Positions 55,170 through 64,000 of a DNA stretch of 64,000 nucleotides are shown piece by piece. The position numbers were made by a program, and so were the translations under genes. Below the pieces are notes generated by a model. It was given only the letters and a program-made list of their open reading frames with translations, did no database searches and was not told the origin of the DNA. How positions within the stretch are numbered: the stretch's first letter is position 1; each line of letters opens with the position of its first letter. The DNA is from Pseudomonas abieticivorans (GTDB lineage Bacteria > Pseudomonadota > Gammaproteobacteria > Pseudomonadales > Pseudomonadaceae): assembly GCF_023509015.1 (NCBI RefSeq), contig NZ_CP094975.1:1551001-1615000 (forward strand), read 5' to 3'.

Positions 55170-56462
55170 ATGATCGAACCCAAGCGCGTCTTGCGCGCAC
55201 TCGCCGAACACTGGGCACTGCTGGAGCCGCTGTGCGAGCGCTTCGACCAGGGCACCCTGAGCCTGGGCGAACTGCGCCTGCAATTGCTCGCGCAACAGCC
55301 CGAGAGCACTGCACAAGACATCACCAGCCTGCTGGACGTGTGGATCCGCCTGGACATCCTGGTGCCCGTGGCAAAAAGCCCGAACCGTTTCGAGCTCAAC
55401 GCCCAGATCCATGACTTCCTGGCCTACCTGCGACGCGAACACCGGCTGGGCCTGTGCCTGGAAATCGAAGCCTACCTGCGCCACCTCGAGCGCTTGGCCG
55501 GGCATATCCAGGACGCCTTTGACATCCGCGACGGCAACGACTTGGCGCGCCAGTTGCGCCTGCTCGACATGCGCGTGCGCGATGTGCTGAAAAAGCTCGA
55601 TAACGACGAACAAGCCTTGGTGGCCGTGGCCGAGCGGGCCAAGACCAGCGACCGGCAAATCCCGTTGCGCCAGCGCTATGCCGAGGTACTGGCGACCTGG
55701 GACGAATACGTCGAGCCGATGATCCAGCTGGTAAATGCCGACGGTGCCTTCGAACAAGGCGTGCGCAAGGTCGAGAACGTGTTGCTGCGCATGCTCAGCG
55801 AGCAACAGCGCCTGGGCCACCTGGTGGACGATGACATGCTGCTGCGTACCCACGCGCGCATCCTCGAAATGCAAACCAGCGCCCAGTTGACCCTGCGCCA
55901 CGCCCGCGAACTGCTGCTGCCGCTGCGTGAAGAGGCCCGTCGGCACAACGCCGTTACCCGTGGCGCCGCACTGGCCCTGTCGGTGATCCGCCGCAAGGGC
56001 ATCGAAGCCGTGCCGCAGGCCGCCATGCCAATGTTCACCCGGCCGCAAAGCACCTTCCTGGGCAGCGCGAGCCAGGTCGAGGCCTACGTGTATGCGCTGG
56101 CCCGCTTCGAAGCCAAGCCTGCGCAGTTTCCCAAGGCTCACAAGACACACAAGGGCGAGGCCCCGCGCGCGCCGCGCACGGTCAAGGAAATGCTCGAGCG
56201 CTGCGAAGACGCGCTGCCCATGCCCGACCTGATGGTCTGGCTGCTGGAGCAAGAGCCCACCGGCGCCACCGACGAACTCCTTTACTGGTTCTCGCGCCTG
56301 TCGCGGGACAAGCGTTTTGGGCGCGAGCGTCTGGAGCGTCGCGAATATCACACTCAGGAGCACCGGGTCAGCCTGCGCTCCTTCGCCCTGCTTTCCAGCG
56401 CCGATGCAGCCATCGCCGCGGCCGCTCTGGAACCCTCTGCGAGCACCGAACATGAATCTTGA
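55170..56462 (+). CDS. mksF: MksF kleisin of the MksBEF condensin
   Basis: A 430-residue protein. The N-terminal winged-helix part spans about 1-90 (IEPKRVLRALAEHWALLEPLCERF), followed by long helices that connect the SMC heads. The pattern of order F-E-B and sizes fits the alternative SMC system of pseudomonads. Start at 55170; the divergent holD gene shares the upstream region. The end overlaps mksE by 11 bases. Confidence 0.88.
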   Translation: MIEPKRVLRALAEHWALLEPLCERFDQGTLSLGELRLQLLAQQPESTAQDITSLLDVWIRLDILVPVAKSPNRFELNAQIHDFLAYLRREHRLGLCLEIEAYLRHLERLAGHIQDAFDIRDGNDLARQLRLLDMRVRDVLKKLDNDEQALVAVAERAKTSDRQIPLRQRYAEVLATWDEYVEPMIQLVNADGAFEQGVRKVENVLLRMLSEQQRLGHLVDDDMLLRTHARILEMQTSAQLTLRHARELLLPLREEARRHNAVTRGAALALSVIRRKGIEAVPQAAMPMFTRPQSTFLGSASQVEAYVYALARFEAKPAQFPKAHKTHKGEAPRAPRTVKEMLERCEDALPMPDLMVWLLEQEPTGATDELLYWFSRLSRDKRFGRERLERREYHTQEHRVSLRSFALLSSADAAIAAAALEPSASTEHES

Positions 56463-57120
56463 TCTGTCCGAAATGTCCCAGCTGGCGCCGATCTTCCGCG
56501 AGCTGTTCAAGGGTTTCCATATCAGCCGCCGCGACCCGGAGCTGTACACCCAGTTGTCCAATCTGCAAGACCAGTACCGGGGGCTGTTTCGCGCCCTGGG
56601 CTTTGAACTGGTGTGCGACACCCGGGGCTTCTACTATTTCGTGCCCGAGCAGGCCGCAGCCCAGGTCAACAAGACCGCGCAGCGCCTGTCGTTGTTCACC
56701 TTCATCCTGGTCGAGCACCTGGCCGATCAGGGCCGTGACCCCATGGCCGTGCTCGACGGTGGCAGCCTGGGCCGTGATGAGCTGCCGTCTCTGCTGGAAA
56801 AGTATCGCGACCTGTTTCTGCAGGCCGAAGTGCAAACCCAGGACGAGCTGGAAGAGAAGATCCTGCGCCGCATGACCCAACTGGGCTTTGCCGGTGAAGA
56901 AAACGGCGTGTATCGCTTCCTGCCACCCATGCATCGTTTCCTCGACGTGTGCCTGTCGGTGCAGCAGGACCGCGACCTGGCGGCCAGCTTGCACAGCGCT
57001 TTGCCATTGCCTACGCCTGTGTTGCTGGATGACGAGGTGATCGTTATCGACGACGCCGAAGAATCGGAAGAAGACGCTCTGGCCCGGGCCATTGCCGAAG
57101 AACAGGAGCTCGACGCATGA
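56452..57120 (+). CDS. mksE: MksE subunit of the MksBEF condensin
   Basis: A 222-residue protein. The start LSEMSQLAPIFRELFKGFHIS and the block FYYFVPEQAAAQVNKTAQRLSLFTF (in parts) fit the MukE-like winged-helix family; the tail is strongly acidic (EESEEDALARAIAEEQ). It binds the kleisin. It overlaps mksF and mksB (ATGA). Confidence 0.88.
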   Translation: MNLDLSEMSQLAPIFRELFKGFHISRRDPELYTQLSNLQDQYRGLFRALGFELVCDTRGFYYFVPEQAAAQVNKTAQRLSLFTFILVEHLADQGRDPMAVLDGGSLGRDELPSLLEKYRDLFLQAEVQTQDELEEKILRRMTQLGFAGEENGVYRFLPPMHRFLDVCLSVQQDRDLAASLHSALPLPTPVLLDDEVIVIDDAEESEEDALARAIAEEQELDA

Positions 57121-59951
57121 GCCAGGAACGCTACGGCATTCGCCGCTTTGCATTGCTTAACACCGCAGGTTACAGCCTCGGCCTGTTCCCGCTGGAGTAC
57201 CCGCTGTCGGTGTACGGCGCAAACAACCTGGGCAAGTCCGCATCGATCAACGCCTTGCAGTTTCCGATCCTGGCGCGCATGTCCGACATGAGCTTTGGCA
57301 AGTACAGCCTTGAGCAGTCGCGGCGCTTCTACTTTGCCAGCGACACCAGCTATATCCTCTGCGAAGTATCGCTGCCCCACGGCCCACACGTTATCGGCGT
57401 GGTCGGTCGCGGCCCCGGCGGCGGTTTCGGTCACCAGTTCTTCGCCTACGCGGGCGAACTGGACCTGGCGCACTACCAGAAGAACGACACCTGCCTGCGC
57501 CAGAAAGAGCTGTTCAACAACCTCGAACGCCAGGGCCTGAAGGCTTACGAGCTCAAGCCTGACGAACTACGGCGCCTGCTGGTGGGTGGGCACACGTCCA
57601 TCCCGCTGGACCTGACCCTGATCCCGCTGCGCTCCACCAGCGAACAAAGCCTGAAGACGTTTCGCGCGTTGTTCATCAATCTGCTGCACATGCGTGAAAT
57701 CACTGCGGCCAAGCTCAAGCAGCTGTTCCTCGATGCCTTCGAGCACAGCTTGCGCTCGGGTAGCGTGGACTACATCGCGGCGTGCGAAGAAGCTTTCCGT
57801 GATGTACGCCGCATGGAGCAGGACTACAACTCGCTGGTGTCGGCAGGCCCCTTGGTCGAAGCCTTGGCCAACGGCGTAAGGCAGCGCGACATCCTGCGTG
57901 GCAAGCTGCACCGTATCTCACCACTGCTCGATTCGCTGTTGGGCACCTGGCAGGACTACTCTGGCGCGCGCAAGGAAGAACTGGTTATCCAGTCCGAGCA
58001 CTACCGCCGTGAGCAGGATTCGCTGCAAAACGATCAGCGTGGCGGCACCCAGGAGCTGATGCGCCTGGAGCGCGAGATCACCGGGGTACAGCGCTGGCTG
58101 GGCGAGTTGTCGGTGCTCAAGCATCGCTTCGCACTGGTCACCGACGTCAAGAGCCTGGAACAGCAACTGCTGGCGGCCAAGGACGCCCACGACGAACTCG
58201 CCGGCGCCCTGGCGCAATCCCGGCAGTTCAGTGCCGAGGACCTGGAGGAGCGCCTGCGCGACCTGGAAAAGCGCCTGAAGTCGGTCAAGCAGCAACTCGA
58301 CCATGCCGACAACAACAGCTACGCCCGCTTGCGCGAGGAGTTTTCGCAGCAGGACGTTGAACGCCTAATGCGCCTGTTCAACAGTGCGCTGTTTAGCCTG
58401 CCGTTGGGTGAGCAAGGCATTGCACTGGATGACAGCGACGCCTGGGTCAAATCTTTGGAAGCGATCCTCGACAGCTTCAAGGGCGAGCGCTTCGAAGTGC
58501 CAGGCATTTCCATCGACCTGTCGCACATCGAGCCCCCTGCCCTGCAGGCCCTGGCCGACCGTGCCGCGCTGCGCGATCAGAAAGAGCGCCTGGAAAAAGA
58601 GCTCAAGCAGCTCAAGACTCAGCAAGCCGTGGCGCTCGACCGTACGGCCAGCAAAGAACAAACCGAAAAGCTCTACCAAGCCGTGCTGGATGCCCAAAAA
58701 GCCCTGGAAGACTTCCGCCGCGCCCAAACCTTGAGCGCCGAAGAGGGCGACAAGCTGGAGCAGTTGGCGCAGATGGAAGCGGCCCAGGACGAATTGAAAC
58801 GCTCCAGCGACGCTTTCACCGAACGCGTCCAGCAACTGTCGGCCAAGCTGCAACTGGTCGGCCGGCAGATCGCCGACCTGGAAGCCAAGCAGCGCACCCT
58901 GGATGACGCCTTGCGTCGCCGCCAATTGCTGCCAGCCGACTTGCCCTTTGGCACGCCGTTCATGGAAGCGGTCGACGACTCCATGGACAACCTGCTGCCG
59001 CTGCTCAACGACTATCAGGACAACTGGCAGGGCCTGCTGCGGGTCGACGGCCAGATCGAGGCGCTGTACGCCCAGGTTCGCCTGAAAGGCGTGGCCAAGT
59101 TCGACAGCGAAGACGACATGGAGCGCCGCCTGCAGTTGCTGATCAACGCCTATGCCCACCGCACCGACGAAGCCCTGACCCTGGGCAAGGCGCGCCGCGC
59201 CGCCGTCACCGACATCGCCCGCACCCTGCGCAACATCCGTAGCGACTACGACAGCCTCGAGCACCAACTGGCGCTGTTCAACCGCGAGATCAACAAGCGT
59301 CAGGTGTCCAACCTGCAGAGCTTTCGCATCGTGCTCGCACCGAACAAGGAAGCCCTCAAGCACATCGACCAGATCATCCACAGCGCCGGTCAATATGAAG
59401 AGGGCGAGACACTCTCGGTGTTCGACCTGAGCCAAAGCGCCGAGCAAGACAACAAGAACGAAGAAGCCAAGGAGTACCTGGCACGCCTGGTGGCCGCCAA
59501 CCATAACCAACTGGGCCTCAAGGACCTGTTTGAGTTGGCGTTCGAGATCACCAAGGTCAATGGCCAACCGGTTATCCACACCGACATTGATGGCGCTGCC
59601 TCCAACGGCACGACCATGACCATCAAGGCGTTGACCAACATGTACTTGTTGTTGCACTTGATGGACCGTGACCTGGCCGGGCGGATCCGCCTGCCGTACT
59701 ACCTGGACGAAGCCGCCGACATCGACGAACGCAACCAGGCAGCCTTGCTGGAAACCAGCCAGCAGTTGGGCTTCGTACCAATCCTGGCCAGCGTGAAGCC
59801 ACAGGTCTCGGCCCACGTGGCGATCGATCTGGAAGGCGGTAGCGGGCCAAACGGCATCTACATCGACGAGAACGACTGGAAATACATCCGCCGGCATGAC
59901 GTGGCGAAGGCAATAGCCGCGGATGATGAAGCGCAAGAGGTAACGGCCTGA
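57117..59951 (+). CDS. mksB: MksB SMC-like ATPase of the MksBEF condensin
   Basis: A 944-residue protein. The N-terminal head has Walker A VYGANNLGKSASINALQFP (residues 34-52). Long coiled coils lie at about 285-410 and 480-610, with a hinge-like region between. The C-terminal head has the Walker B region LPYYLDEAADIDERNQ. It compacts DNA and helps chromosome partition. No MksG/JetD nuclease gene follows, so this is the chromosome-management form and not the plasmid-defence (Wadjet) form. Confidence 0.92.
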   Translation: MSQERYGIRRFALLNTAGYSLGLFPLEYPLSVYGANNLGKSASINALQFPILARMSDMSFGKYSLEQSRRFYFASDTSYILCEVSLPHGPHVIGVVGRGPGGGFGHQFFAYAGELDLAHYQKNDTCLRQKELFNNLERQGLKAYELKPDELRRLLVGGHTSIPLDLTLIPLRSTSEQSLKTFRALFINLLHMREITAAKLKQLFLDAFEHSLRSGSVDYIAACEEAFRDVRRMEQDYNSLVSAGPLVEALANGVRQRDILRGKLHRISPLLDSLLGTWQDYSGARKEELVIQSEHYRREQDSLQNDQRGGTQELMRLEREITGVQRWLGELSVLKHRFALVTDVKSLEQQLLAAKDAHDELAGALAQSRQFSAEDLEERLRDLEKRLKSVKQQLDHADNNSYARLREEFSQQDVERLMRLFNSALFSLPLGEQGIALDDSDAWVKSLEAILDSFKGERFEVPGISIDLSHIEPPALQALADRAALRDQKERLEKELKQLKTQQAVALDRTASKEQTEKLYQAVLDAQKALEDFRRAQTLSAEEGDKLEQLAQMEAAQDELKRSSDAFTERVQQLSAKLQLVGRQIADLEAKQRTLDDALRRRQLLPADLPFGTPFMEAVDDSMDNLLPLLNDYQDNWQGLLRVDGQIEALYAQVRLKGVAKFDSEDDMERRLQLLINAYAHRTDEALTLGKARRAAVTDIARTLRNIRSDYDSLEHQLALFNREINKRQVSNLQSFRIVLAPNKEALKHIDQIIHSAGQYEEGETLSVFDLSQSAEQDNKNEEAKEYLARLVAANHNQLGLKDLFELAFEITKVNGQPVIHTDIDGAASNGTTMTIKALTNMYLLLHLMDRDLAGRIRLPYYLDEAADIDERNQAALLETSQQLGFVPILASVKPQVSAHVAIDLEGGSGPNGIYIDENDWKYIRRHDVAKAIAADDEAQEVTA

Positions 59952-59974
59952 TTAAAGGCATTGTGGCTACAAGG

Positions 59975-59999
59975 AAACCACCCTTGCGGTGGTTTTTTT
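59975..59999 (+). terminator. Terminator after mksB
   Basis: AACCACC/GGTGGTT stem, CTTGC loop, then TTTTTT. Confidence 0.9.
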
Positions 60000-60024
60000 G
60001 TGCCTTGGGTTTACTGGCGTGTGG

Positions 60025-60068
60025 TTCGCGGATGAATCCGCTCTTGTAGGAGCGGATTCATCCGCGAA
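60025..60068. repeat. REP-like inverted pair
   Basis: Arms TTCGCGGATGAATCCGCTC and its complement lie between the mksB terminator and the rRNA operon terminator. Confidence 0.9.
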
Positions 60069-60102
60069 AAGGCCACCAAAAATCCATCAGGCATGAAAAG
60101 AC

Positions 60103-60137
60103 AAAACCCCCACCTGCGTTAGCAGATGGGGGTTTCG
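60103..60137 (-). terminator. rRNA operon terminator
   Basis: AACCCCCATCTGC/GCAGGTGGGGGTT stem; on the minus strand TTTTG follows. Confidence 0.85.
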
Positions 60138-60146
60138 GAATTTAAT

Positions 60147-60262
60147 CTTGACGATGACCTACTCTCACATGGGGAAACCCCACACTACCATCGGCGATGC
60201 ATCGTTTCACTACTGAGTTCGGGATGGGATCAGGTGGTTCCAATGCTCTATGGTCGTCAAGA
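60147..60262 (-). rRNA. rrf: 5S ribosomal RNA
   Basis: About 116 bases. The conserved core GAACCACCTGATCCCATCCC and CGAACTCAGTAGTGAAACG reads on the minus strand, closed by the pair of end stems GACGACCATAG and GTCATCGTCAAG. The exact ends are estimated to a few bases. It follows the 23S gene at about 138 bases. Confidence 0.95.
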
Positions 60263-60400
60263 AATTCTGTAGCCAGGATGCCGTTGCGGGCACTCCAGCG
60301 AATCGGGTATGTGATCTTTTGTGAGTTACAAATTTTCGGATAATGCGTCTTCACAACACCGCAATCTGGTCGTTTCGACTCAAATTGCTTGGGTGTTATA

Positions 60401-63291
<2,891 letters not shown>

Positions 63292-63428
63292 ATATAACCC
63301 CAAGCAATCTGGTTATACTATGAAGACGACATTCGCCGAAAACTTGTAATTACTCACAAATTTTACCTTAGCCTGAATAAACACCAGTGAAAGTGCTATC
63401 CAGTCTATCTTTCTATCACATACCCAAA

Positions 63429-63440
63429 TTTTTAAAGAAC
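63429..63440 (-). promoter_or_regulatory. boxA-like antitermination signal in the 16S-23S spacer
   Basis: GTTCTTTAAAAA on the minus strand, within the spacer between tRNA-Ala and 23S. Such sites recruit the Nus factors to keep rRNA transcription going. Confidence 0.6.
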
Positions 63441-63511
63441 GATCTAATCAAAAGACTAGAAATCAATATTCTCAATGGAATACTCATTTCTAAGCTTTCA
63501 GAAGCAGTTTA

Positions 63512-63587
63512 TGGTGGAGCCAAACGGGATCGAACCGTTGACCTCCTGCGTGCAAGGCAGGCGCTCTCCCAGCTGAGCTATGGCCCC
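63512..63587 (-). tRNA. tRNA-Ala (anticodon TGC)
   Basis: A 76-base cloverleaf, GGGGCCATAGCTCAGC to encoded CCA, anticodon TGC. Located in the 16S-23S spacer, after tRNA-Ile. Confidence 0.96.
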
Positions 63588-63596
63588 ATACAAAAT

Positions 63597-63673
<77 letters not shown>

Positions 63674-63796
63674 AATTTCGAGCGCGTAACTGTTAGCGTT
63701 GAGCTATCAGCTTGGAGCTTAAAGCTGCTTCTATCGTCTTCTTCAATGAATCAAGCAATTCGTGTGGGAGCTCATGATACAGCTGATGTCGTCGAT

Positions 63797-64000
<204 letters not shown>

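Noticed and set aside
55170..59951. Wadjet (MksBEFG/JetABCD) plasmid-defence system
   Set aside because: The fourth component, the toprim nuclease, is not present on either side.

Overview
The window is chromosomal DNA of a Pseudomonas, most likely from the fluorescens/putida side of the genus. The evidence is the gene content and order (mqo, hpt-upp-uraA, hemH, ychF-pth-rplY-prs-ispE-lolB, hemA-prfA-prmC-moeB-murI-pagL, can, rimI-holD, mksFEB), which follow the block I know from P. aeruginosa PA4640 to PA4686. The intergenic REP-like inverted repeats of the type GTAGGAGCGGATTTATCCGC fit the same assignment. Almost all of it is conserved core genome. Accessory material is limited to a Fic/BRO-N pair, an ATPase-HNH pair and an ABC transporter-amidase island.

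Layout. 1-3.4 kb: a cut SRAP gene, two small conserved genes, a lipid acyltransferase, and a yajG-type lipoprotein gene broken by one extra base. 3.4-9.2 kb: a 0.6 kb gene-free leader before mqo, then purine and pyrimidine salvage (hpt, upp, uraA). 9.3-21.1 kb: hemH and a TIGR01777 gene on the minus strand, divergent from a light-response block. That block has a FAD oxidoreductase plus a TIGR02450 gene, and a nine-gene overlapping unit encoding a DUF523/DUF1722 protein, a LitR/CarH-type MerR regulator, photolyase, an NTF2-like protein, an SDR, a FAD oxidoreductase, DUF1365, a UfaM/Cfa-like methyltransferase and DUF2878. Two exact and one near-exact copies of the operator reported for P. putida PplR1 sit at the two promoters. 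21.1-23.5 kb: a Fic protein with a degenerate catalytic motif, preceded by six copies of TGGCGCGAT, then a BRO-N gene and a hairpin-forming repeat-like element.

23.5-36 kb: translation, isoprenoid, lipoprotein and cell-wall housekeeping genes, a tRNA-Gln, divergent lolB and hemA units, and pagL. 36-42.7 kb: a LysR regulator divergent from a polyamine-type ABC transporter and an amidase. 42.7-44.6 kb: a coupled AAA ATPase and HNH nuclease pair that looks like a Septu-type defence module. 44.7-55 kb: an Fsr-like MFS transporter, tRNA-Met, a Tat-exported phosphatase, TerC, a hydroxyacid dehydrogenase, an M15 peptidase, carbonic anhydrase, rimI and the cryptic holD. 55-60 kb: the MksFEB condensin. 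60.1-64 kb: an rRNA operon on the minus strand (16S, cut at the window edge; tRNA-Ile; tRNA-Ala; 23S; 5S).

The strongest candidates for biology worth study are the LitR operators and the operon they control, the Fic operator array, and the ATPase-HNH module. No CRISPR array, integrase or transposase was seen.
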